A DNA stretch of 49,567 nucleotides. Origin: Burkholderia sp. 8Y. Lineage in GTDB: Bacteria; Pseudomonadota; Gammaproteobacteria; Burkholderiales; Burkholderiaceae. Location: the NCBI RefSeq assembly GCF_902506145.1, contig NZ_LR733523.1, positions 1-49,567 on the forward strand, read 5' to 3'. The notes beneath the pieces are model-generated. The model saw only the letters and a program-made list of their open reading frames with translations. It ran no database searches and was not told where the DNA came from. This document shows, piece after piece, positions 41,754 to 49,567 of the stretch (position 1 is its first letter; each line of letters opens with the position of its first letter). Position numbers and translations under genes: made by a program.

Positions 41754-42833
41754 TCATTCGGGTTCCACCTTCAGCAGTGCTCCATGACAGCTGAATCCCG
41801 CGCCAAATGACGACAGCCACCACCATCCGGCTGGTGCTTGATCGGCCAAGGCTGCCTGCAATACGAAATAGACGAAGGCGCTCGACATGTTGCCGTACTC
41901 GCGCAGCATCGCCGCGCTATAGCGTAAGTCGTGCGCCGCCAGGCCGAATTCCCTTTCGATCGCGAGTAACACGTCGCGTCCGCCGGCGTGCATGATCCAC
42001 GTTGCGACGTCTGCCTTGTGCAAGCGCGCTCGCACGAGCGCAGACTCCAGCACTTCGCACGCGTATCGGGCGGCGAGCGACGGCACGGCGCGCGTCAGGA
42101 CGTTTCTCAACATGCCTGCGCGCTGCTCGAACATCAGCGCTTTTCGTTCGCCAGGGTCGATCCGCGACGTACTCCCCACCCACTTGATGTTTCGCGACGT
42201 TGTGCTTGGATGACGCGACAAGACGGCCGCGCCCGCGCCGTCGCCAAAAAGACAGGCGCTGATTATCACGCCGGGGTCATTGTCGAGATACATCGCCGCG
42301 CTGCTCACTTCGACGCAGACGGACAGAACGTTGTCACAAGCTTGGAAGGCATCGGGTGATGACTGCAACAGCGCGTTGCCGAGCTGAAGGTTTGGTAGGG
42401 CAGCAGCGCAGCCTTGACCCACTAGATCGAATGCTTGCACGTCGGGGCGCAGGCCTGCTGCTTCGATAACGTACCCGGACAGTCCGGGGCAAAGGTATCC
42501 GGTGCAAGTGCTTACGACGACGGCGTCGATCTTGCCTGGGTCGATCTTCGCGTTCGCCAACGCGCGCGTCGCTGCGGTCGTAGCCAGCAATGGGGCGTTA
42601 TCTAGAAAGCGTCGAGCGAGCGTGCCTGGGTCGATCTCGAATACTTCACCCAGTGATTCGAGCGCAAGTCGTCGCGCTTCGATGCCGTTGTCTCGCTGCA
42701 AGACGGTACGAGCGACGAGGTGCGAACGAGCGTCGAGGCGGGAGTACCAGTCGGACGCTTCGAACGCAGCGAGGCATTCCGATTTCGTATAACGCCGCGG
42801 AGGGTTCGCCGTGCCGATGCCGCGAAGAAACAT
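41754..42833 (-). CDS. Type III polyketide synthase (chalcone synthase-like)
   Basis: 359 residues from ATG 42833 with an AGGAG ribosome site. The catalytic triad is complete: Cys142 (DLVGQGCAAALP), His282 (WIMHAGGRDV) and Asn315 (REYGNMSSAF). Other family marks are VVVSTCTGYLCPGLSGYVIE and the C-terminal SSFGAGFSCHGALL. Bacterial enzymes of this kind extend acyl starters with malonyl-CoA to alkylresorcinols, alkylpyrones or smaller phenols. The accompanying ACP and KAS suggest an acyl-ACP starter, and the methyltransferase and flavoprotein suggest tailoring to a methylated, hydroxylated product or quinone. First gene of the cluster. Confidence 0.93.
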   Translation of the reverse strand: MFLRGIGTANPPRRYTKSECLAAFEASDWYSRLDARSHLVARTVLQRDNGIEARRLALESLGEVFEIDPGTLARRFLDNAPLLATTAATRALANAKIDPGKIDAVVVSTCTGYLCPGLSGYVIEAAGLRPDVQAFDLVGQGCAAALPNLQLGNALLQSSPDAFQACDNVLSVCVEVSSAAMYLDNDPGVIISACLFGDGAGAAVLSRHPSTTSRNIKWVGSTSRIDPGERKALMFEQRAGMLRNVLTRAVPSLAARYACEVLESALVRARLHKADVATWIMHAGGRDVLLAIEREFGLAAHDLRYSAAMLREYGNMSSAFVYFVLQAALADQAPAGWWWLSSFGAGFSCHGALLKVEPE

Positions 42834-42959
42834 AAAACTCCTATGGAGGATGGACCTCGGCTGTCACTCGACTGCAGGAGGACGGCTCCAGCTAAGTGCA
42901 GGCGCGCGGCGACGCATGGTGCCGCCCTTGATTTCCGCATTCCGTTGATCGATTTCCGT

Positions 42960-45239
42960 TCATATGATACGAACCGGGATCGACTTTGCACCGGGCACTT
43001 TGCTCTCTTTAGCGTAATGCCATAGCGGCAGCAACACATTGCACTCCGGGTAATAGCCGCCGATGCAGCCCTCCGGGATCTCATAAGCCTTGACGGTCAG
43101 CCCTGACAGACGACGGTCGATGCCATCGTCCGCAACGGTTTGCAACGTGATCTCCTGGCCTTCCTTGAGCTGATGCTTCTTGATGTCCGCTTCGCTCATG
43201 AGAATGACCATGCGAGAACCCTTCACGCCTCTGAACCGGTCATCGAGGTTATAGATGGTCGTGTTGAACTGGCTGTCGCTGCGCAAGGTCATGAGGCGCA
43301 GTGCGTCCGGCGTCTTCTCCGGCATGTCCGGGTCTTCGCCGAGCGAGTTCGGCGTCATGAATTCGGCTTTACCGGACTTTGTTTTCCATACGCGCTCGCA
43401 AGCGGGCAGAGGCCGATGAAAACCGCCGGGCTGCCACATGCGTTCGTTGAAGTCATGGAACGTCTCGGGATACGTCGTTGCGATCTCGTTTCTGACGAGC
43501 GAATAGTCATTGCTCCACGCGTCCCAGTCGACCGTGGAACGCGAGCCCAGCGTCGCCTTGGCGATGCCCGCGACGATGAACTGCTCCGCTCGCGCTTTCT
43601 CGCTTGCCGGTTCGGTGACGCCCTTCGAGCCGTGCATGCACCCCGTGCTGTCTTCCATCGAGACCGCCTGATCGCCCAGCGGCGTGCGATGAAACTCGAT
43701 GCGGCTCAGGCACGGCAACACGTACGACACTTCGCCATGCACGAGGTGGCTGCGATTAAGCTTCGTCGCCACGTTGATGGTCAGGCGCAGGCTGGCCCAC
43801 GCTGGCTCCGTCTGTGACCGATCCGGCACCGAACGCACGAGGTTTCCGCCGAGGTTGAAGACCGCCTTCACTTTGCCCTTGACCATCGCCTCGAACGCTT
43901 CGACGGTATTCATCCCTTTCTTTCGCGGTGGCTCGAATGAAAACTGCTTCGCGAGCTGATCGAGGGGCGCGAGTTCCGGCTTCTCCGTGATGCCGACCGT
44001 GCGCTGACCTTGTACGTTGGAGTGACCGCGTATCGGCGACGGCCCCGCGCCCGGCTTGCCCACATTGCCGCGCAGAAAGAGCAGGTTGCACAGCATGCGT
44101 ACATTCTGCACTCCGAGCCGGTGTTGAGTGAGTCCCATGCCGTAGTGCGCCATCACGGCCTTGGCCTTCATGTATTCGTCGGCTGCTTCGAGAAGCGCCG
44201 AACGCGGCAGACCGCTGACACGCTCGATCTCACTCCATTCGGTCTTGCGTGCACAGGCCGCGAAATCTTCGAAGCCGGTCGTGTGCTCCGCGATAAAGGC
44301 CACATCGATCATGCGCTCGGTGCCTTCGGCCTGTGCGCGGTCATCGGCCTCGATCACTGCCTTGCATATGCCGAGCATTGCGGCGGTATCCCCGCCGGTC
44401 TTCACCTGATGATATTGCGTGCTGATCTGCGTTTCCTTGGGCGTCAGCATCTCCACGGGCGACTGAGGGTTCGCAAACGACACGAGGCCCGGCTCGCGAA
44501 GCGGATTGAACGTGATGATGGGCACGCCGCGTTTGCGCGCGTCCTGCAACTGGTGAAGCATGCGCGGACTATTCGTGCCGACGTTCTGCCCGAAGAAGAA
44601 CATGAGGTCCGTCTTCTCGAAGTCCTCGAGCGTGATGGTGCCGACGCCGACACCGATCGCTTCCTTCAGACCGACGCTCGAACTCTCGTGACACATGTTC
44701 GAGCTGTCGGGCAGGTTATTGCAGCCGTACATGCGCGCGAAAAGCTGGTACATGTAAGCCGTTTCGAGCGACGCGCGCCCTGACGCGTAGAAGACGACGG
44801 TCTCCGGATCCAGCGCATTCAGCTCTTTGGCGATGTCGTCGAACGCCTGTTGCCAGCTGACTTCGACGTACTTGTCCGTGGCTGCGTCGTAGCGCATCGG
44901 CGCGGTCAGGCGTCCTGCTTCTTCGAGATCGTGATCGTGCCAGTTGAGCAGCTGCTTAACCGTGTGAAGCTCGAAGAACTCGGGCGTCATGCGCTTGGCG
45001 GTCGTATCCCAAGCTGTCGCCTTCGCGCCGCTTTCGCAGAATTCGAACGTGTGGGGATCGGCGGGTTTGGCCCACGAACAGCTTACGCACATGAAGCCGT
45101 CCGGCTTGTTCTGCTTGAGCAGGATCGCGCTGTCTTTTAGCGGCACCTTTTCCTGCATGAGGATAGTGGCGACCGCTTTCAATGATCCCCACCCGCCAGA
45201 TGCGTAAGGATACGTTGGGTTCTTCGTTTCTTTGCTCAT
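42960..45239 (-). CDS. FdhF/YdeP-family molybdopterin oxidoreductase
   Basis: 759 residues from ATG 45239 (MSKETKN), preferred over 45254 because GGGAG lies at the right distance. Near the N-terminus FMCVSCSWAKPADPHTFEFC supplies three Cys as in YdeP, not a full four-Cys cluster motif. The molybdopterin domains follow (VVFYASGRASLETAYMYQLF, FFGQNVGTNSPRML, GKPGAGPSPIRGHSNVQGQR) and the C-terminal dinucleotide-binding domain (LMTLRSDSQFNTTIYNLDDR). In E. coli ydeP is an EvgA target that contributes to acid resistance; the substrate is unknown. No fdhD gene is adjacent. Confidence 0.92.
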   Translation of the reverse strand: MSKETKNPTYPYASGGWGSLKAVATILMQEKVPLKDSAILLKQNKPDGFMCVSCSWAKPADPHTFEFCESGAKATAWDTTAKRMTPEFFELHTVKQLLNWHDHDLEEAGRLTAPMRYDAATDKYVEVSWQQAFDDIAKELNALDPETVVFYASGRASLETAYMYQLFARMYGCNNLPDSSNMCHESSSVGLKEAIGVGVGTITLEDFEKTDLMFFFGQNVGTNSPRMLHQLQDARKRGVPIITFNPLREPGLVSFANPQSPVEMLTPKETQISTQYHQVKTGGDTAAMLGICKAVIEADDRAQAEGTERMIDVAFIAEHTTGFEDFAACARKTEWSEIERVSGLPRSALLEAADEYMKAKAVMAHYGMGLTQHRLGVQNVRMLCNLLFLRGNVGKPGAGPSPIRGHSNVQGQRTVGITEKPELAPLDQLAKQFSFEPPRKKGMNTVEAFEAMVKGKVKAVFNLGGNLVRSVPDRSQTEPAWASLRLTINVATKLNRSHLVHGEVSYVLPCLSRIEFHRTPLGDQAVSMEDSTGCMHGSKGVTEPASEKARAEQFIVAGIAKATLGSRSTVDWDAWSNDYSLVRNEIATTYPETFHDFNERMWQPGGFHRPLPACERVWKTKSGKAEFMTPNSLGEDPDMPEKTPDALRLMTLRSDSQFNTTIYNLDDRFRGVKGSRMVILMSEADIKKHQLKEGQEITLQTVADDGIDRRLSGLTVKAYEIPEGCIGGYYPECNVLLPLWHYAKESKVPGAKSIPVRII

Positions 45240-45353
45240 TGGCGCGCTCCCCACGAAAAGGCACGTTGTGACGTAAGCAAGCGTCGTTCCGCGCAGCCAT
45301 CGACCGGTTGATAGCGGGAAAGACGGCTGCGGCAGCCCACCTTTAACAGTGGG

Positions 45354-46595
45354 CTACACCGGTTTTGCAGACGAAACGCGGCTAGCGACGCGCTCGATGG
45401 TCAGCCCTTGCGCAAATACGGAGAAAACGACCACTGCATACGTAAGCATGACAACGGTGTCGCGTTGCGTCCCTGACGGCAGCGAAAGGGCTAGGGCGAT
45501 GGAGATGGCTCCCCTGAGCCCGCCCCATACCATGATCGCCGCAGACGCAGGCGGCAAGCGAAGTAGCTTCGGACAAAGCGCAACCGGCGCGCCAACCGTT
45601 GCCGCACGCGCCAGCAAAGTGAGCGCGACGGCCGCGACCGCCGGGAACCAGGAACGCACGGTAGCCGTGATGGCGACGCCTTCCAGGCCAATGAGGGCGA
45701 ACAGCACGGCGTTCAGTATCGCGTCGACGAGTTCCCAGAACGTATCGACGCTTGCGCGCGTTTGCTCCGACATCGCCTGCTGCCGGCCCTGGTTGCCGAC
45801 GATGATGCCCGCGACGACAGTCGTGATGGGTCCCGACACGTGCAGTACGTCGGCCAGCGCGTAGCCTCCCATGACCGCTGCGATCGTCAACATCACCTCG
45901 ACCTTGTATCGGTCGATGCTGCGGAGCATGAAGAAGAGGATCCCTCCGGAAATCGCTCCCAGCAGCAATCCGCCGCCGGCCTCACGAAGGAATAGGGTGA
46001 GCGCGCTCACGATCTCCGACTGCTGGCCGCTTGCGGCCATGGTCGAGAAGACACTGAAAAGGACGATGCCAACGCCGTCATTGAACAGTGCCTCCCCGGC
46101 AACTGCCGTCTCAACGGATTGCGGGACGCTCGAGCGCCGCAACGCGCCGATAACTGCCACGGCGTCCGTCGGTGCGATCAGCGCGCCAAATGCCATACAG
46201 TACGCCATCGACAGGGGAACGCTGCACCATTGTAAGACGAGGTACACGCCTGCACCGACGAGCGCTGCCGATACCACGGTCGAGACGATCGAGAGGAACG
46301 CGACCTGCCAGGCGTAACGGCGCAGTACTGCGCCGTTCAAGTCTAATGCGCCAGCGAACAGGAGCAGCGAGAGCATGCCTTGCAACACGAGTTGGCTGAA
46401 CGCCAGGTGCTTCGACCAGGCGACTGCCGCGGAGCGTAGTTCCGACGCACCGAGATGGCTCGCGGCGACCATCAGCAAGGATAGTCCGAGCGCCAGTCCG
46501 GCAATCCCTATAGTCATCGGGAGTCGGATGAATCGTGTGTTCAGGTAGGCGAGAATGGCCGCCAGGACAAGCACTCCGGTAATTGCATTAAACAT
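45354..46595 (-). CDS. CPA1-family Na+/H+ antiporter (NhaP-like)
   Basis: 413 residues from ATG 46595; the frame extends further upstream but the protein proper starts MFNAITGVLVLAAILAYLNT. Twelve or so membrane helices with the family motifs FGALIAPTDAVAV and EALFNDGVGIVLF (the Asn-Asp pair that binds cation and proton) and MVWGGLRGAISIALALSLPS. There is no cytosolic regulatory tail. It exchanges Na+ (or K+) for H+. A 7-bp hairpin, AGCCCAC/GTGGGCT (45334-45355), overlaps the stop codon but lacks a T-run. Confidence 0.9.
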   Translation of the reverse strand: MFNAITGVLVLAAILAYLNTRFIRLPMTIGIAGLALGLSLLMVAASHLGASELRSAAVAWSKHLAFSQLVLQGMLSLLLFAGALDLNGAVLRRYAWQVAFLSIVSTVVSAALVGAGVYLVLQWCSVPLSMAYCMAFGALIAPTDAVAVIGALRRSSVPQSVETAVAGEALFNDGVGIVLFSVFSTMAASGQQSEIVSALTLFLREAGGGLLLGAISGGILFFMLRSIDRYKVEVMLTIAAVMGGYALADVLHVSGPITTVVAGIIVGNQGRQQAMSEQTRASVDTFWELVDAILNAVLFALIGLEGVAITATVRSWFPAVAAVALTLLARAATVGAPVALCPKLLRLPPASAAIMVWGGLRGAISIALALSLPSGTQRDTVVMLTYAVVVFSVFAQGLTIERVASRVSSAKPV

Positions 46596-46720
46596 GGAAC
46601 GGGTCCCACAAAAGGACAAATTGCAGCCGACGCATGTTACAGACCTGTCTGTCGTCATCGGGGGTGTGTGCGCGGAGCAATGGCGCGTGCGGTCTATCAA
46701 GCTCGCTGGCGCCTCCGTGG

Positions 46721-47218
46721 TCAAGAGCCGTTGCGTTTGGAGACGCTTATTTTCCCGCTGGGTTCAAGCGTCAGCTTGTGCAGGTCTTTCACATTCTCGA
46801 CGCCGTTCTGACTCAGCGCCTCGTTGATGTCATTCTCGGACACGCCGTAGCGCAAGAGCGCCTTCTTGGATGGCTTGCCCTCTGAGAACAACGTAATGGG
46901 ACTGCCTTCTGAAATGAACGCCCAGACGCGGTAGCGCGAGGCGAGATGCGCAAGCACCCAATGCGCCGCGATCATGAAACCGGTTGCGATCAGAGTGCCC
47001 ATAAGGGGCGCGCTCCCCGTGATAGCCCGGCTAAGGTTGGAGCCAACGATGATCGCCACCACAATGTCGAGTGCCGCCCATCTCCCGAAGATTCTGCGCC
47101 CGGCGACCCTCACGAGAAACAGGCCCCAGCAGAACACGATAGCCGCGCGGGCGCATTCCTGAAGGGTCGTGACGTGGCCTTGAGCCCCAAAAACGTCTTG
47201 TAACAAGTTCATTTTCAT
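46721..47218 (-). CDS. DUF421 family membrane protein (YcaP-like)
   Basis: 165 residues. Two or three N-terminal membrane helices (AAIVFCWGLFLVRVAGRRIF, DIVVAIIVGSNLSRAITG, LIATGFMIAAHWVLAHLASR) are followed by the soluble DUF421 domain: FISEGSPITLFSEGKPSKKA, LLRYGVSENDINEALSQNGV, KDLHKLTLEPSGKISV. Bacillus homologues (YetF, SpoVA-associated YhcN-type) are linked to membrane and spore functions, but the biochemical role is unknown. It stands 125 bp from the antiporter on the same strand. Confidence 0.85.
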   Translation of the reverse strand: MKMNLLQDVFGAQGHVTTLQECARAAIVFCWGLFLVRVAGRRIFGRWAALDIVVAIIVGSNLSRAITGSAPLMGTLIATGFMIAAHWVLAHLASRYRVWAFISEGSPITLFSEGKPSKKALLRYGVSENDINEALSQNGVENVKDLHKLTLEPSGKISVSKRNGS

Positions 47219-47257
47219 TAAGGTGGACGAGTCGTCCCCATAGTAAGGTGCTCCGGT

Positions 47258-48919
47258 TCACTCTCGTAGTTCGCCACGAGCCGCAAGCGCCTCTATCCTG
47301 TCAGCGGTGCGTAGTGCAATCGCCTGTATTGTCAACGACGGATTGACGCCACCGACCGTCGGAAAGACGGATCCGTCGCAAATCCAAAGATTATCGATGT
47401 CCCAGCTGCGGCAATCCGCGTTGACGACGCTTGTCGCAGGATCGTCGCCCATGCGCGCGGTGCCGTTTAGATGCGCAGTGTCGTTCTTCTCCGCCCAAGT
47501 GTCTCGAGCGCCCGCCGCCTCAAGGGCGAGGTTCATGAACTGTAGAGAATGGTCTATCAGTCGGCGATCATTTTCACACCACGAATGCGTCACCCGCGCG
47601 ATGGGTAACCCGTACTGATCTTTCTCATTGGCGAGCGTGACGCAGTTGCGCTCCTGCGGCATGGTCTCGCCGACGATCTTCAAGCCAGCCTGGTGGTTGT
47701 ACTTCTGCATCTCGTCGACCAACGGTTGACCCCATAGGCCGCGTCCGTTTTGCACCGACGCCCACGCCACCGGCAGCGGTCCCTGACTCATGTAGCTGTA
47801 GCCGCCGAAGAAGTCCTTGCCCTTGTCCTCATAGTTCCAGTGCTCGGTCAGCGCAAGCGATGGCGGCCCCTTGTACCAGCGCACTTCTTCGTCCATCGTT
47901 CCCCAGACGGCCTGATTGCTTTGGACCATCAGGTTCTTGCCGACGAGGCCGGAGCTGTTCGCGAGGCCATCCGGATAGCGGTCCGTCGCGGACATCAGCA
48001 GAAGCCGAGGCGTTTCAATCGCATAGCCCGCGACCACGACATTGCGTGCGCGCTGGAACTGCCATTGCCCTTCGCGCAGATATTCGACGCCAGTGGCACG
48101 GCCGTCGTCGCCCATGACGATGCGTCCGGCCATCGCGAGGTCGCGAATCTCCGCGCCTGCGCGCACGGCGCGCGGTATCCATGTGACGAGCGCGCTTTGC
48201 TTCGCGTTGGTCGCGCATCCCGACACGCAAAATCCGCGATATACGCAGGGATGCGCCTCGCCGCGCGGCGCCGAGACTGTTGCGAGCGGCGTCGCCGACC
48301 AGTCGATGCCGAGCGCCTCGCAGCCGCGCGCAAGCACGAGCGCGGCGGCGTTCAGTTCGTGCGGCCGATACGGATAGCGCGGCCGCTTCGGTCCCCACGG
48401 ATAGTTCACCGGCCCCGCGATCTTCAGCGCCTCTTCGACTTCGCCGTAATAACGCCACATCTCGCGCCAGTCGAGCGGCCAGTCCGCGCCGTAGCCGAGC
48501 AGCGAGCGCGATTTGAACCACTCGGGCCGAAAGCGCAGCGAGACCATCGCGAAGTGAACGGTGCTGCCGCCCACCGCCTTGCCGCTGTTGTTGTTGCCGA
48601 GCTTGAGCGGGTTCTCGCCGTCGCAGATGCGGTCGTCGGTCCAGAAGAGCTTGCCCTGATGCGTCTCGTCGGATGCGAACTCTTCGAGCGGACGCCACCA
48701 CGCGCCGGCATCGAATGCGACGACCTTGAAGCCCTTCTCCGCGAGACGGCATGCGAGCGTGCCACCGCCCGCACCCGTGCCGACGATCGCGAAATCGACC
48801 GCTTCGTCTTGCGGATATTCGCGCATCGGAATCCAGGCGCCGGGATGAAACACATCGGGCGCGCGCCCGTTCTTGCCGCGCGGATAACGCTCGGCGTCCT
48901 TAGGCGTTTCAGCGGACAC
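47258..48919 (-). CDS. GMC-family oxidoreductase (gluconate 2-dehydrogenase large-subunit type)
   Basis: 553 residues from GTG 48919 with an AAGGAGA ribosome site; the open frame continues upstream only as a shadow of the neighbouring gene. FAD-binding IVGTGAGGGTLACRLAEKG, GKAVGGSTVHFAMVSLRF, a Cys-rich GFCVSGCATNAK motif, and the C-terminal catalytic region HLNGTARMGDDPATSVV and WICDGSVFPTVGGVNPSLTI. This class oxidises sugars or alcohols in the periplasm together with a small subunit and a tri-haem cytochrome. It overlaps the small-subunit gene by 11 bases. The cytochrome may be beyond the right edge or the one at 36651-37985. Confidence 0.9.
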   Translation of the reverse strand: MSAETPKDAERYPRGKNGRAPDVFHPGAWIPMREYPQDEAVDFAIVGTGAGGGTLACRLAEKGFKVVAFDAGAWWRPLEEFASDETHQGKLFWTDDRICDGENPLKLGNNNSGKAVGGSTVHFAMVSLRFRPEWFKSRSLLGYGADWPLDWREMWRYYGEVEEALKIAGPVNYPWGPKRPRYPYRPHELNAAALVLARGCEALGIDWSATPLATVSAPRGEAHPCVYRGFCVSGCATNAKQSALVTWIPRAVRAGAEIRDLAMAGRIVMGDDGRATGVEYLREGQWQFQRARNVVVAGYAIETPRLLLMSATDRYPDGLANSSGLVGKNLMVQSNQAVWGTMDEEVRWYKGPPSLALTEHWNYEDKGKDFFGGYSYMSQGPLPVAWASVQNGRGLWGQPLVDEMQKYNHQAGLKIVGETMPQERNCVTLANEKDQYGLPIARVTHSWCENDRRLIDHSLQFMNLALEAAGARDTWAEKNDTAHLNGTARMGDDPATSVVNADCRSWDIDNLWICDGSVFPTVGGVNPSLTIQAIALRTADRIEALAARGELRE

Positions 48920-49556
48920 GGCGATTCTCCTTGGCCGCATCGTCTTCGTGACCCGGCTTCGCTTCGGCGGCTTCCCACGGATCGCGCCGATTCGCGACCA
49001 TCCGCACGTAGCCGCGCGGATTGGCCGGACCGCCGAAGCCGATCTCGCTCCACGCGTGCGGATGCGCGTAATACATGCCGCAGATGTCATGCAGCACGCG
49101 CTCCGCAAAGAACAGCGCGGGCGGCATGCCCTGCCATGCCGCGTCACTGAGCCTGCCGTGCTGCATGTCGTCGATGAGCGCGCGGCGCGCCTCATCGTCG
49201 ATGCTCGCGAACGGCAACTCATGACGCGCGCGGCTTTCAGCATCGAGCGCGCGAAGGCCGATGCGCCACGCATCGCGCATCGGCGGCAAACGCGCGTCGC
49301 GATAGCCGTCGCCGGTGTTCTCGGCAAGGCGCGCATCGACGAGCGCGGCCACCGGCACGGCGGGCCGCTCGCGGTCCTGCGGCACGATGCACGCGCACAA
49401 TGCGCCGAGCGCGCGCCATTCCACGGCATCGAGAAATTTTGGGCCTTGCTGCGTGGCGAGCCGTTCGTCGATGACCTTGCGCGTCACGTCGTCCCATGAG
49501 GGCGTGTCGCGCTTGTTCATCACGTCATAGCCGGGATAGCGGGGCAGTGTGGTCAT
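48909..49556 (-). CDS. Gluconate 2-dehydrogenase subunit 3-like protein
   Basis: 215 residues from ATG 49556. The family core LDAVEWRALGALCACIVPQD (where the chain approaches its partner), FASIDDEARRALIDDMQHGR and FFAERVLHDICGMYYAHPHAW then SEIGFGGPANPRGY are typical of small subunits paired with GMC dehydrogenases. Many relatives carry a Tat signal that also exports the large subunit; no twin-arginine signal is present here, so export is uncertain. The gene ends 11 bases inside the GMC gene; its upstream region is cut by the window edge. Confidence 0.88.
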   Translation of the reverse strand: MTTLPRYPGYDVMNKRDTPSWDDVTRKVIDERLATQQGPKFLDAVEWRALGALCACIVPQDRERPAVPVAALVDARLAENTGDGYRDARLPPMRDAWRIGLRALDAESRARHELPFASIDDEARRALIDDMQHGRLSDAAWQGMPPALFFAERVLHDICGMYYAHPHAWSEIGFGGPANPRGYVRMVANRRDPWEAAEAKPGHEDDAAKENRRVR

Positions 49557-49567
49557 TTTTCGGTCTC

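Noticed and set aside
45334..45355. Hairpin AGCCCAC/GTGGGCT as terminator of the antiporter gene
   Set aside because: Short stem overlapping the stop codon and no T-run; mentioned only in the gene entry.
47750..49150. 466-codon plus-strand frame opposite the GMC dehydrogenase pair
   Set aside because: Arg-rich antisense shadow, no domain or ribosome site.

Overview
The window looks like an accessory stretch of a Burkholderiaceae genome, most likely Paraburkholderia, Caballeronia or Burkholderia. This rests on two OmpC-like 16-strand porins of the type that begins SSVTLYG after the signal peptide, GC-rich coding, a DUF6723-like gene, and several hypothetical genes of a type common in that family. 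No rRNA, tRNA, CRISPR array or replication origin was seen. The density of broken genes and transposon debris in the left half fits a secondary replicon or genomic island; that placement is inference.

Left third (1-20 kb), largely a gene graveyard with survivors. An IS3-family end has cut off the start of a porin gene (1-1165). Then come a GGDEF-EAL protein with a short coupled leader, a truncated MazE/AbrB-type antitoxin start under a palindromic operator and coupled to a DJ-1/PfpI gene, a kup pseudogene, a cold-shock protein, a frameshifted diguanylate cyclase, a frameshifted stand-alone RNA polymerase alpha-CTD-like gene, an OmpR-type regulator that lacks the phospho-acceptor Asp, an intact porin with a strong terminator, a scrambled IS256 remnant bounded by two inverted right ends, YfdX, an orphan Rieske protein, a truncated hybrid histidine kinase, and a 19-cysteine copper-storage-type protein.

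Middle (19.7-31.5 kb). A sensory-rhodopsin-transducer-family gene without a rhodopsin and a Ca2+/Na+ exchanger precede a pstS pseudogene. That pseudogene is split by an IS256-family element (8-bp target duplication), which is itself split by an apparently complete IS21-family element (istA/istB, 5-bp target duplication). Next are an SDR plus GH15 glucoamylase-like pair (overlapping GTGA), a ClC chloride transporter and a MarR regulator.

Right third (31.8-49.6 kb), well-preserved operons. First, DUF4396, cytochrome oxidase subunit II with a C-terminal haem c domain, a fused subunit I-III protein, a small membrane protein and a tri-haem cytochrome c lipoprotein form a tightly packed respiratory operon. 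Its subunit I keeps the metal ligands but lacks the usual D-channel Glu and K-channel Lys. Second, on the minus strand, type III polyketide synthase, methyltransferase, FAD oxidoreductase, acyl carrier protein and beta-ketoacyl synthase form a compact cluster probably making a modified phenolic or pyrone lipid. Then come a YdeP/FdhF-type molybdopterin oxidoreductase, a CPA1 Na+/H+ antiporter, a DUF421 protein, and a GMC oxidoreductase with its gluconate-2-dehydrogenase-subunit-3-like partner.

The best candidates for under-described biology are the type III PKS/ACP/KAS cluster, the channel-residue-poor oxidase operon, the antitoxin-operator/DJ-1 arrangement, and the hairpin that sequesters the istA ribosome-binding site.
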